Of a stretch of 26,795 nt of DNA, positions 15,943-24,582 are shown piece after piece (the stretch's first letter is position 1; each line of letters starts with the position of its first letter). The notes under the pieces are model-generated. The model had not been told where the DNA came from. It saw only the letters and a program-made list of their open reading frames with translations, and searched no databases. Location: positions 8,143 through 34,937 of the forward strand of contig DFZT01000099.1 in assembly GCA_002382755.1 (NCBI GenBank). Reading direction: 5' to 3'. Position numbers and translations under genes: made by a program. This stretch comes from Firmicutes bacterium UBA4049. GTDB lineage: Bacteria; Bacillota; Desulfotomaculia; Desulfotomaculales; Nap2-2B.

Positions 15943-17103
15943 TTGGTGCTTCCGCTTTATGATGGCAACAACGCGCCGGATAGTTTCCGGCCGGAGTTCA
16001 ACTCCGGCCTCTGGTATGATAAGTTTTGCAACCAATGGTTACCCAAAAAAAAGGAATGGTCCCTTGGAACTGATGGTAAAAAGAATTGGATTAACCAGTT
16101 AAATGAAAAAAAGGTAGGATCACTTGCTTGTCTGGAAGAGATGATTGTCCGTCTAGGTTGCTTGATGAATGCGCTAAAAGGCGAAGTGCGCTGTCTTACC
16201 ACCGATTGGCGCTTTGTCACCGGCCTGGGAAGGGAGCATCCAGTGGAAAACGGTTTTGCCTGGCATCATGGGCTGGGCGTCCCCTATCTTCCAGGTTCCT
16301 CAATTAAAGGTATATTGCGCACGTGGGCAGAAGAGCGGACTGACTTAAATCAGCATGAAGTATGGCGTATTTTTGGCCCGATTGATAATAAAGCAAACGA
16401 AAAAAGTATAGGCAGCATACTCTTTTTTGATGCTCTTCCAGCGGAACCGGTTAAAGTCCAGTCTGATGTGATGACCCCCCATTATGCCCCCTATTATCTG
16501 CCCCAAGGGGATCCTCAACCGCCTGGAGACTGGTTTGATCCCTTACCCATTCTCTTTCTTACCGTAGCGCCAGGACAACCTTTTTTCTTTGCTCTAGCCC
16601 CCCGCCGGCCGGATTGCCGGGAAAATATGCAGGATTGTATGTTAGTCCTGCAATGGTTGGAGGAAGCCCTGGCAGGGATTGGCGCCGGTGCCAAAACAGC
16701 CGCTGGATACGGTCGTTTTACACGCCGTCGGGATCTGGAGAAAAAGTGGTCCGCCTGCTGGCTTAAAGCGGAAGCTGGTGTGAAAAGGAACGAAGTTCAT
16801 TGTGGCAGCGCCAGGGAAGGGGTTTCCTCTAAGTCTGCCCCGCCTGTTCCAGAATCCATAAGTATTTTCCAGGCTGCTATGGAACAGGATGGTTACAGCA
16901 GTAATCCTGAGCAATTTATGCACGCGCTGACAACTAGATGGTTAACGAAAATGCAAAGTGAACAGATGGATATTAACGGCCGCCGTGAAATTGCTCAACT
17001 ACTTGCGGACTGGTATCAAAGATTCAAACCTGACATGTGGAAAAAACCTAATAAAAAGAACATCACTAAGATAGAAGAGATTAAAAAAACGATGGCTTTA
17101 TAA
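15943..17103 (+). CDS. cmr6: Type III-B RAMP protein Cmr6
   Basis: Cmr6 sits at the head of the Cmr complex with Cmr1, near the crRNA 3' end. The 386 residues are at the long end for the family. They contain the RAMP motif LPGSSIKGILRTWAE (about residues 119-133) and the Gly-rich loop GIGAGAKTAAGYGRFTRR (about 244-261). After that loop lies an extra ~125-residue, charged, mostly helical tail of unknown role. A strong GAGGAGG precedes the start. TTG 15943 is best spaced, while GTG 15946 is also possible and changes the protein by one residue. It is the last subunit of the Cmr complex here. Confidence 0.92.
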   Translation: MVLPLYDGNNAPDSFRPEFNSGLWYDKFCNQWLPKKKEWSLGTDGKKNWINQLNEKKVGSLACLEEMIVRLGCLMNALKGEVRCLTTDWRFVTGLGREHPVENGFAWHHGLGVPYLPGSSIKGILRTWAEERTDLNQHEVWRIFGPIDNKANEKSIGSILFFDALPAEPVKVQSDVMTPHYAPYYLPQGDPQPPGDWFDPLPILFLTVAPGQPFFFALAPRRPDCRENMQDCMLVLQWLEEALAGIGAGAKTAAGYGRFTRRRDLEKKWSACWLKAEAGVKRNEVHCGSAREGVSSKSAPPVPESISIFQAAMEQDGYSSNPEQFMHALTTRWLTKMQSEQMDINGRREIAQLLADWYQRFKPDMWKKPNKKNITKIEEIKKTMAL

Positions 17104-17190
17104 ATGTTTTACCGATATATTTCAGAGCAACGCCGAAAATTCAATGGTTATATAGCCGGAAATCCGCGTTACATACTGTCAATAAATTGA
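17104..17190 (+). CDS. Possible 28-residue open frame after cmr6
   Basis: An ATG directly abuts the cmr6 stop and opens a 28-codon frame (MFYRYISEQRRK start) in the 112-base gap before the CARF-RelE gene. There is no ribosome binding site other than possible re-initiation. It may well be chance. The gap holds nothing else I can name apart from the AGAAGGGAG ribosome binding site of the next gene. Confidence 0.12.
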   Translation: MFYRYISEQRRKFNGYIAGNPRYILSIN

Positions 17191-17215
17191 TCCTTTTCCA
17201 GAAGGGAGAAACAGA

Positions 17216-18352
17216 ATGCCTTACCTGTTTGTTTCTACAGTTGGTACCAGCTTGTTGACTAATTATGTCAATAAACAAAGAGACCAGGATTTAAGCCTGC
17301 TATTTAGAGACACGGCCAATGCCAAAGAAAAGGAACTTACATCCCGGCAACGGGATACAATCAATGAAATTATTACGAGAGTAGATACTATATTGGAGAA
17401 TGCCGCTGATGAAGAATTGCCACAGTTGAGCGCCGAATTAAGAGGGCTTCTAGGTTATTACGGATGCGACTTTTACTCCCAGACCACCAGCATGGATCAC
17501 CATGTCCTTTTAGCCACCGATACTTATCAAGGCCGAAAAGCAGCCAATTTGCTTGATAAGCTCTTACGCATACTGGGGTTCAGTTCAGTTGAGATCATGG
17601 TGCCACAAGAATTAAGCACCAGGGACTGCAACAGCTTTACCGGCGGTATAAATGAAGTTGTAAAGTGGTGCGAACAGACTCTGGCCGGTTACCGTCAACA
17701 ACGTTATCATATTGTTTTTAATTTAGTGGGCGGTTTTAAGAGCTTACAGGGGTATATGAATACACTGGGGATGTTTTATGCCGATGAAATAATTTACATT
17801 TTTGAAGCGCCCTCGGCTGATCTTATTCGCATTCCCCGCCTGCCGGTTGTTTTGGATGAAATACCGATTTTACAGGAGAAGTCTACTCTTTTCACACTTA
17901 TGGAAAATGGTTATTTAGCGAAGAAAGAAGAAGTAAAAAATATTCCGGAAATTTACCTGGATTTTGATCAGGAAGGAAGCTATACCTTGAGCACCTGGGG
18001 CTTGCTAATGTGGGAAAGACATAAACAAAAGATTCTGGGCAGTGATCAGATATTGCCTTTTCCGTCCCTGGCTTACGAGCGAAGTTTTGAAAAAGATTTC
18101 CTGGGAATCACGGATAAAACCAGGAGGGCAGATATCCAAACAACCCTAGCCAAGATATCCTTGCTTTTTCGCGAGCATGGCCTTGCTGGTTTGCGTAAGG
18201 ATGGAGGTCTTCTTTATGACAATTACGAAAACCAGCCGGGAAATATCGGGCATTTTCGTCTTAATCAAGATTTTCGGGTTTCCTGCTATCCGAAAGACAA
18301 CATCCTGCATTTGCGTCATGTCGGTCCCCATGATGTTAATAAGAAACCATAA
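17216..18352 (+). CDS. CARF-RelE fusion (Cami1-like), cOA-activated mRNA interferase candidate
   Basis: The N-terminal ~225 residues are an APE2256-type CARF domain: the opening FVSTVGTSLLTNY, and VGGFKSLQGYMNTLGMFYAD around residues 175-195. The C-terminal part (about 284-378) reads like a RelE/HigB toxin: SLAYERSFEKDFLGITDK, a helical pair, then GHFRLNQDFRVS and HLRHVGPHDV. Basic candidates for catalysis are Arg348, Arg354, Arg367, His368 and His372. CARF-RelE proteins (named Cami1 in the literature, from memory) cut ribosome-bound mRNA when cyclic oligoadenylate binds. I infer the same role here: host translation arrest during infection. There is no HEPN motif. ATG 17216 has AGAAGGGAG upstream. 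It stands between cmr6 and cst1 with ~110-120-base gaps on both sides. Confidence 0.85.
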   Translation: MPYLFVSTVGTSLLTNYVNKQRDQDLSLLFRDTANAKEKELTSRQRDTINEIITRVDTILENAADEELPQLSAELRGLLGYYGCDFYSQTTSMDHHVLLATDTYQGRKAANLLDKLLRILGFSSVEIMVPQELSTRDCNSFTGGINEVVKWCEQTLAGYRQQRYHIVFNLVGGFKSLQGYMNTLGMFYADEIIYIFEAPSADLIRIPRLPVVLDEIPILQEKSTLFTLMENGYLAKKEEVKNIPEIYLDFDQEGSYTLSTWGLLMWERHKQKILGSDQILPFPSLAYERSFEKDFLGITDKTRRADIQTTLAKISLLFREHGLAGLRKDGGLLYDNYENQPGNIGHFRLNQDFRVSCYPKDNILHLRHVGPHDVNKKP

Positions 18353-18474
18353 TAAAGCCCTATCTAAGGCTCTTCTGCGTTTTTTATAAACTTGTTGAGT
18401 CATGGCAATCGAAATTTTAGGATATTCCTGGCAATCAGAAAACATTAAAATTAATACATGGAAGGAGGTAATTT

Positions 18475-20190
18475 ATGGAGGAATCTACTTACACGCACAC
18501 TTTTTCTTTGCGCCACCACTGGTGGTTTGACGCTGGTCTGGCCGGTTTATATCATATTACTGCAAAAATAAGAGACAGAAACCATGCGTACAGCTCTATA
18601 AAGTGTCTCGTGAGTTCAGAAGGGATAACGTTTTTTGCGCCGTCTGAGGAAGTACTAAAAGACTTCTACAATGACTGCTATGACGAATTAGCAGCCAGGT
18701 ACTGGAATGTGTCTACAAAGAAACAGAGGGATGCTAATGATTTAGTAATTTATTACAAAGATCTAGACAAATTAGATTTAATACCTCGCCGGAACCCTAC
18801 CCCCATACCTGGATTATTTACCAAGGGCAGTAGTTTTCGAGCAGATGCAGTGGAATATAAAAACTTGTCATTAGACCTGAAAAACAGGGTTGATATCTTT
18901 CTGAAAAAACACAATAAAAGTCTTTGGGGTAACAAAAAACGGCTTCTCTTCGAGCCGCCGGTTTGTCATCCCAAGATTGAACTATTTCCTACTAAAGGCA
19001 AAAAGACAACCTGTTGTGTGTGTGGCAAGGAAAGCCATTGCGATGAAGTGGCGCAGCCGTCATTCCTTTTATTTGCAAGCCCGACAGCGACTCTTTCCTT
19101 TAATTCTGAAGGAAGAAAACCCGATAAAATATGCTGGGAGTGTGACTTTCTGAGCATATTTGCAATAGAATCAGCTCATTATAAAACAGATAATGATAAT
19201 CTATTTATTTTACAGATGGCTACCGGACATACTGAAAAGCTGATTAATATGCAAAATATTCTGGGCAGCCAATCGGCGGTTCGCCAATTAGATATGGACT
19301 ATTACCTGTCAAATATCGGCACGCAAAAAATTAACAATCATTTACTATATTATGCCCGGTTGCCTTATGAACTCTTATGGTCTTTTTTTCACGACACATA
19401 CAGCATACTGCGGGACGACGCCGAAGCACGCTCTATTGCAAGTGACGATTTAGAAATGTTCTGCGTTAAACCATTTATTGAAACCCCGTTACAACTGATT
19501 TTGCTTATGGTTTCATCAAAGGGACAAACTTTTATCATTAAGGATGTTATTGCATACACAGAAACAGCATATGCGTTTCGTTTGCTGCACGCATTGCACG
19601 AAACTTTTGTTGAAGATAATAAATTCTTATTTAAAGTATTCCAGGATTTATATCTTCCCGGGGAAGGAAAGGCATTCGATATAAACAATAACCTTTGGCG
19701 AAACAGGGTTTTTCAGCAAGTATTGCAGAAAAAGCCGATATTGCACGATATTGAAAAGCTGGCGTTTCATAAGTCACTGCAGCAGGAATTCCCGTATATC
19801 GGGAATTTGCTGGAGTTTACCCGGCAGTATCAATTTATTATTCGGGAGGAATCGGATATGACCAAAGAGCAGGTGGGTATTGCGGTAAATTTAGGCAGGC
19901 AAATAGTAATTTCCGCCAAGGAAGCGACCAAAGACTCAGCGGAAAGCAACTTCGACAGGGTGAAGGGGGACTTGTTTTCATTACGCAAGGCCAGGACGGT
20001 TACGGATTTCCTGGAGCAGCTGAATCGTATCCAGTTCCGTTACAATATTTCTGTTTCAAATCAGATTCTGGGAGGTATTTTGGAAGAACCGGGTATATCC
20101 TTCGCCGATTTCAAGTCATACTGCCTGTTAGCGGCCTTAACTGCTTATAATAACTATAAACGTCCCAGAGCGCCAAAAGACGCCAGTTAG
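18475..20190 (+). CDS. cst1: Type I-B (Tneap) large subunit Cst1, CXXC-CXXC protein (Cas8-like)
   Basis: Cst1 is the large subunit of the Tneap-type I-B Cascade and fills the Cas8 role of PAM recognition and Cas3 recruitment. The 571 residues start with a HTFSLRHHWWFDAGLAGLYH segment, and the central zinc-ribbon-like site that names the family is Cys180/Cys183 (CCVC) and Cys220/Cys223 (CWEC). The rest is helical with no catalytic motif. A strong AAGGAGG precedes the ATG. A 122-base gap separates it from the CARF-RelE gene and could hold a promoter, but I see no convincing one. An AGCC/GGCT stem near 18355 lacks a directly following T run, so I do not call it a terminator. It heads the order cst1-cst2-cas5t-cas3. 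Confidence 0.9.
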   Translation: MEESTYTHTFSLRHHWWFDAGLAGLYHITAKIRDRNHAYSSIKCLVSSEGITFFAPSEEVLKDFYNDCYDELAARYWNVSTKKQRDANDLVIYYKDLDKLDLIPRRNPTPIPGLFTKGSSFRADAVEYKNLSLDLKNRVDIFLKKHNKSLWGNKKRLLFEPPVCHPKIELFPTKGKKTTCCVCGKESHCDEVAQPSFLLFASPTATLSFNSEGRKPDKICWECDFLSIFAIESAHYKTDNDNLFILQMATGHTEKLINMQNILGSQSAVRQLDMDYYLSNIGTQKINNHLLYYARLPYELLWSFFHDTYSILRDDAEARSIASDDLEMFCVKPFIETPLQLILLMVSSKGQTFIIKDVIAYTETAYAFRLLHALHETFVEDNKFLFKVFQDLYLPGEGKAFDINNNLWRNRVFQQVLQKKPILHDIEKLAFHKSLQQEFPYIGNLLEFTRQYQFIIREESDMTKEQVGIAVNLGRQIVISAKEATKDSAESNFDRVKGDLFSLRKARTVTDFLEQLNRIQFRYNISVSNQILGGILEEPGISFADFKSYCLLAALTAYNNYKRPRAPKDAS

Positions 20191-20241
20191 TCAGTCAAGA
20201 AGTGAAAAATAAGGTTGAAAATATCGAAGGGGGATAAGAAA

Positions 20242-21114
20242 ATGGAAGCCAAATGTTTAACAATTACATATATAACTAAAGCCTCTTACGCATCTTTAAA
20301 CGGTTCGGACAAAGAAGCGGATAACATATCCAGTATTAAGAAAATCCAGATGTCTGACGGCAAAGAATACCCTTATAAGTCGTCCCAGTCGATTCGGCGC
20401 GACTTGCGTGAACAACTGGCGGTATTGGGGGAAGCCTTATCTGAAGCCGAGACGGCAAAACAAGCAAAAGGAGCGGCAACCACACAGGGCAATCCCCAAG
20501 AATTTATTGATGATGACTTATTTGGATTTATGCAGGCTGATAAGGAAACTATCAAACGCACCAGCCCGGTAAGAGTGTCCCCGCTTATTTCACTGGAACC
20601 GTATCGGGGTGAGCTTGATTTTGCTACTAACTATATGGGAGTTAAAGCCGGGGGAAATCCGAATATCTTCGAGAGTGAAATCCACAGCGGCTTTTATCGC
20701 GGCACCATTCTCATTGAACTCGACCGGGTTGGCGTAGCCGATGCGACAACTTATAAATTAGATTTGAACAACGACGAAAAAAAGCGGCGGGTATCTGTAT
20801 TGATCGACGCCATCCAAAATTTATGGGGTATTGGCCGGCAAAGCCGGTTTTTAGCTGATATTTCTCCTAAATTTTTATGTGGCGCAATATTGACAGTAAA
20901 AAATCCTATTTTCCTGGAGTGCGTTAAAGTAAATGAGCGGAGTTTGGTAGAGATATCTCTAATTGAATCGACCATTAAGGATTTTTCGAATGTAATTATT
21001 GATTCTGCCCTTGGGGAAAGAAAGGGCTTTTTCCCGCAGGATACCGACAAAGCGCTGGCGATGGGTGAAGCTTTTATAAAAATGCGTTCCTGGCTGGATG
21101 ATATTTATAAATAA
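20242..21114 (+). CDS. cst2: Type I-B backbone protein Cas7 (Cst2/DevR family)
   Basis: Cas7 (Cst2) forms the helical backbone that holds the crRNA spacer in Cascade. I start it at ATG 20242 because AAGGGGGAT lies about eight bases upstream; the frame opens earlier at a TTG (20215) that has no such site. This gives 290 residues beginning MEAKCLTITYITKASYASLN. The family pattern includes YPYKSSQSIRRDLREQL near residue 45, RTSPVRVSPLISLEPY, and ETxxHSGFYRGTILIELDR-like text (here SEIHSGFYRGTILIELDR). The middle, after residue ~65, is a flexible Ala/Gln-rich loop. It is spaced 15 bases from cas5t. Confidence 0.92.
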   Translation: MEAKCLTITYITKASYASLNGSDKEADNISSIKKIQMSDGKEYPYKSSQSIRRDLREQLAVLGEALSEAETAKQAKGAATTQGNPQEFIDDDLFGFMQADKETIKRTSPVRVSPLISLEPYRGELDFATNYMGVKAGGNPNIFESEIHSGFYRGTILIELDRVGVADATTYKLDLNNDEKKRRVSVLIDAIQNLWGIGRQSRFLADISPKFLCGAILTVKNPIFLECVKVNERSLVEISLIESTIKDFSNVIIDSALGERKGFFPQDTDKALAMGEAFIKMRSWLDDIYK

Positions 21115-21132
21115 AAAAGAGGAGGCAGGGTG

Positions 21133-21888
21133 ATGAATGGTTTTTCTATTGTACTTTCAGCAGAAACAGCCTCCTTTCGCGATCCCGGAGGGCAACTTTA
21201 CCATGCAACTCTTCCCTTGCCGCCGGTTTCAACCATCATCGGGATTGCCGGAGCGGCGTTGGGATTCCCATTCCAACAAACGTGGGAGTATTTTATAGAC
21301 AATGACATCAACGTAGGTGTAAAGGATATCAGCCGGAGTTTGTTGGGAATACCGCCGGGAAGAGGGCTGGATCTTTGGAAATACAGGAAGATTGTTACCA
21401 AAGAGATCCGGAGTGATATTTTAAAGCGGGAATTTTTATTTCACCCGGCTTTCCGGTTATACTACAGTTGTCAAAATAGAGAGTCTCTGGAACAATTGAA
21501 ACAGGCGTTTGCTTCTCCGGCATGGGCTTTGTCATTGGGGACAAGTGACGATATCGCGCTTATAAAAGAAATTTCCGAAATTGAAGAGGTGAAAGAAGTC
21601 GATGGCGGTACTATAGAGCTTAATTATAGCTTAATCCCGGGCGACCAGTCGGATAATTACTCCTTTGACTGGACAAGCATTTGCAATATTCCAATCCGTG
21701 CGCCATTGCAATTACCTGTGGTTAAACAGTTACCTGTCGATTTTCTATTCAGCCGCGATGGTGAGAGAAAAGGAAGCAAATACCTGCCCTTTACCTTCTT
21801 GTCCGGTTTTCAGCGATTGAAGAATCCTTGTCCGGCGCATAATTTTGGACAGGAATTTGTACCTTTGATTTCTATCGTCAACAGGTAA
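21133..21888 (+). CDS. cas5t: Type I-B protein Cas5 (Cas5t)
   Basis: Cas5 caps the 5' tag of the crRNA in Cascade. The 251 residues begin MNGFSIVLSAETASFRDPGG and then carry the Cas5 signature of a Pro-rich turn followed by a Gly-Ala helix, LPPVSTIIGIAGAALG. A C-terminal SKYLPFTFLSGFQRLK completes the RAMP fold. I choose ATG 21133 (GGAGG eight bases upstream) over the in-frame GTG at 21130. It is not expected to be catalytic here, since Cas6 is present to cut the repeat. The stop is within a dozen bases of the cas3 start, so the two are likely translated together. Confidence 0.92.
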   Translation: MNGFSIVLSAETASFRDPGGQLYHATLPLPPVSTIIGIAGAALGFPFQQTWEYFIDNDINVGVKDISRSLLGIPPGRGLDLWKYRKIVTKEIRSDILKREFLFHPAFRLYYSCQNRESLEQLKQAFASPAWALSLGTSDDIALIKEISEIEEVKEVDGGTIELNYSLIPGDQSDNYSFDWTSICNIPIRAPLQLPVVKQLPVDFLFSRDGERKGSKYLPFTFLSGFQRLKNPCPAHNFGQEFVPLISIVNR

Positions 21889-21900
21889 TAGGTGATAATT

Positions 21901-24225
21901 ATGAATCAGGATTACGCTAAACCGTTTGCCGGAGAAACCGGAACATATCATTATCATATTGGAGAATGCCACCAGCTTTGGAAAGAAATATTTCAAAGCC
22001 GGGCGGCAGCGCTTGATCAGTTTTTCAATTTAACGGGTATATCGCAAGAGGAGTTTAAGAACAAATCCGAAAAGGCCATCCTCTTTCATGACGCCGGAAA
22101 ACTGTTGCCGACGTTTCAGCAACAAATGCGGCGGTTGGCGGAAAAACAACCGCCGGATAAAAAATTGTACTTTCGGCACGAACTGGCGTCGGCCTTACTT
22201 TTATTTGTTACAGAATTGGACAATTTAAAAAAAAATCAATCAATCCCATATGAGATACTGGCAGTTTTAGGCCACCATAAATCATTGCAGCCGGATTGGA
22301 GCAAATTTGACCGTGAAAAATCCTGGCTGGAACCACCGGGATTGGACGAGCAAGCTATTGAGCGCGTTATGCTGGCAGCAACATCATACAGTCAGTTATA
22401 CAGTATAAATAAGCCATCTGCCATAAAAGCTTTTGCTTTAGCCAAATGGCCTTTGATGCTTTTAAACGGCGTCGGTCAATTGCTGCAGCCAACGACTATT
22501 GCCGGTATACCGACCCTGGAACGCAGGAATATAAGATTGGTCTATGCTTTGCTGAGGGGGTTACTGATGACCTGTGACTGGCTGGCATCCACCGAAAAGG
22601 AAAAACGTTTACCGCTGAATCATAAAATGTCAAGCGTTACATTGCGTAAAAAGCTTAAGGATAAAGTGGAACAGGAGGGACGGGTATATGAGAAGCGTCC
22701 TTTTCACAACTTATGTGAAAATGCGCCGGGCTGCATACTAGCTGTCGCGCCCACCGGATCGGGCAAGACTGAAGCTGCCCTGTTATGGGCTACTAAGCAG
22801 GAAGCGGCAAAGATAATTTTTTTGATGCCGACAATGGTTACCTCTAACAGTCTGTACGAGCGTATGCGCAAGCACTATTTTCATAAAAACGAATGCGGAC
22901 TGATTCATTCCGGCGCAGACACCTATTTTGCACAGCTCGATAACGCCGATGAAGATAACACACCAAATGATTTTCGGATGCATTTACACCAGTTTCGGGC
23001 ATTCTTGGCGCCTGTGATGGTGGCGACGGTTGATCAAATGTTGACAAGCGGTTTTAATATCGGCCCGTGGTGTCAAAAGGAATGGGCGTTGGTAGGCAGC
23101 CGGGTGATTTTCGATGAAGTCCATGCGTATCAATTCTATACTTTAGGCCTTATAACCGCGGCCATTGAAAAAATAAGATTGCTGGGCGGCAAGGTTTGTG
23201 TAATGAGCGCAACAATGCCCTCTTTTCTAAGGAATCATTTCCAAAACGTATTGGGCATAGCTGAGCCTGTTCTGGCTGAGGAACTAATGGAACGCCGAAA
23301 GTGTCGCTGGGAATATACTGTTAACTCTGCTGACGAAATTGCCGAAAAGATAGACGATTATTTGCGCATGGGCAGGAAAGTTGCAATTGTCTTTAATACT
23401 GTCCGGGCCGCGCAAGAAGCATACCGTAAATGGAATGAGAAAGAAATAATAAGTAAGGACAGGATCCTTTGCTATCACAGCCAATTTATAATGAAGGATC
23501 GCCAGGATAAGGAGTCGGTTTTAATGGACAGAGATAAAAATGGCCGTCCTAAAAATCACGACTTAGTAATTGCTACACAGGCAATAGAAGTTTCGCTGGA
23601 TATCAGTTTTGACGTGATGTACAGTGAATGCGCTCCTCTCGACAGTCTGATTCAACGCGCCGGGCGGTGTAACCGCTATGATTACGAGGGGGACTATTTC
23701 TTCACCGTTTTCCCCATTTCAGATACAGCGCTCAAGTATGTGTATAAAGGCGCTGAGCAAGTGCTTGAAAGAACAAAAGAACAAATTATCAGTAAAAATC
23801 TTCAACGATTAAGTGAAACTGAACTGGGAGAAATGCTGGAATCTGTTTATCAAGGGTATGAATTAGGCGACGGAAACATGGAGTATCAGGAAGGCTACAA
23901 ACTATATGATGAAATAGCGTCAGCAATTGATGCGAAAGGTTTTATTTTTGACCTGCCGGTAAGCGAAGATACGGTTACCCGTAAGTTCGATAAATATTTG
24001 AAAGTTAATATAATTCCACAAAAGTTTTACGGGGAAGTTAAAAAACTTTGGGAAGCTAAGGAGTATCCCATGTTACGGCTCTATGAGGCGCCAATTAGTG
24101 AGTATCGCCGCAAGAAGCTTAAAGCCGTCAGTAATCCGATGCAGCTTCCCATTTACGAAGTTTCTTACACACAAGAAGAAGGGATTCTTGATTCAGATGA
24201 TGATATATCTGAAAGGATGATTTAA
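21901..24225 (+). CDS. cas3: Cas3 helicase-nuclease (HD domain fused to SF2 helicase)
   Basis: Cas3 is recruited by Cascade and unwinds and degrades target DNA. Numbered from the upstream GTG 21892, an HD nuclease domain carries the metal motif LFHDAGK (His-Asp at 66-67), with other His residues in the N-terminal YHYHIGECH. Helicase motifs follow: Walker A APTGSGKTEAAL (286-297), DEVH (408-411), SATMPSF (motif III), and motif VI QRAGRCNR (from 588). I favour ATG 21901, with AGGTGAT upstream, over GTG 21892; this removes three residues. The ~777-residue length is normal and no motif is damaged. It is followed by a broken vapC-like gene rather than directly by cas4. Confidence 0.96.
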   Translation: MNQDYAKPFAGETGTYHYHIGECHQLWKEIFQSRAAALDQFFNLTGISQEEFKNKSEKAILFHDAGKLLPTFQQQMRRLAEKQPPDKKLYFRHELASALLLFVTELDNLKKNQSIPYEILAVLGHHKSLQPDWSKFDREKSWLEPPGLDEQAIERVMLAATSYSQLYSINKPSAIKAFALAKWPLMLLNGVGQLLQPTTIAGIPTLERRNIRLVYALLRGLLMTCDWLASTEKEKRLPLNHKMSSVTLRKKLKDKVEQEGRVYEKRPFHNLCENAPGCILAVAPTGSGKTEAALLWATKQEAAKIIFLMPTMVTSNSLYERMRKHYFHKNECGLIHSGADTYFAQLDNADEDNTPNDFRMHLHQFRAFLAPVMVATVDQMLTSGFNIGPWCQKEWALVGSRVIFDEVHAYQFYTLGLITAAIEKIRLLGGKVCVMSATMPSFLRNHFQNVLGIAEPVLAEELMERRKCRWEYTVNSADEIAEKIDDYLRMGRKVAIVFNTVRAAQEAYRKWNEKEIISKDRILCYHSQFIMKDRQDKESVLMDRDKNGRPKNHDLVIATQAIEVSLDISFDVMYSECAPLDSLIQRAGRCNRYDYEGDYFFTVFPISDTALKYVYKGAEQVLERTKEQIISKNLQRLSETELGEMLESVYQGYELGDGNMEYQEGYKLYDEIASAIDAKGFIFDLPVSEDTVTRKFDKYLKVNIIPQKFYGEVKKLWEAKEYPMLRLYEAPISEYRRKKLKAVSNPMQLPIYEVSYTQEEGILDSDDDISERMI

Positions 24226-24230
24226 GGTAA

Positions 24231-24577
24231 AGATATGAACTGTTAGGAAAAATCATATCATCACTTTCTATCATCACTTCCTCCTTTGTTATCTATGAAG
24301 TATATAAAAAGTATATAAAATAAAAAGTTTTGCGGGAACATGGCGAGGAAATTGCTGTGATGGTTGCTGCACAAATGAGCAGTACGACAATTGTGAACTT
24401 ACTGCCGAACTTTCGCTGCTGGCTGCCGGACTTAGTATTAAATACAGCCTCCCAATGGCTGACGCGATAGTGTACGCTACTGCAAAAACGTTAAATTGCC
24501 AGGTAATCACCAGTGACAAACATATTATTTATAAATTTGGACGACGTTATTTTTATTTAAATTCACGCTCGGGGTAA
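24231..24577 (+). pseudogene. Decayed PIN-domain (VapC-type) toxin gene
   Basis: The 357-base gap between cas3 and cas4 is a degraded PIN-domain gene. One frame reads LGKIISSLSIITSSFVIYEVYKK, split at that point by an in-frame stop at 24321-24323 inside a short repeated GTATATAAAA tract. It then continues KVLREHGEEIAVMVAAQM in the same frame. Around 24399-24403 the frame shifts, and the rest reads TAELSLLAAGLSIKYS, then LPMADAIVYATAKTLNCQVI and TSDKHI, ending at TAA 24575. The MADxIxxATA and TxD motifs are typical of VapC. The N-terminal catalytic Asp segment is missing and no vapB antitoxin is seen. PIN toxins normally cut tRNA or rRNA; this copy cannot be functional. It probably arrived by insertion of a vapBC pair and then decayed. 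Confidence 0.75.
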
Positions 24578-24582
24578 ATAAA

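Noticed and set aside
17216..18352. Reading the CARF-RelE gene as a Csm6/Csx1-type HEPN ribonuclease
   Set aside because: No R-x4-6-H HEPN motif is visible in the C-terminal part, and the RelE-like pattern fits from start to end.
18355..18390. AGCC/GGCT hairpin followed later by a T run, as a terminator after the CARF-RelE gene
   Set aside because: The stem is only about four base pairs and nine other bases separate it from the T run, so it does not qualify.
24289..24519. Minus-strand 76-codon frame in the cas3-cas4 gap
   Set aside because: The plus strand of the same bases reads as PIN-domain sequence in two frames, which explains the region better.
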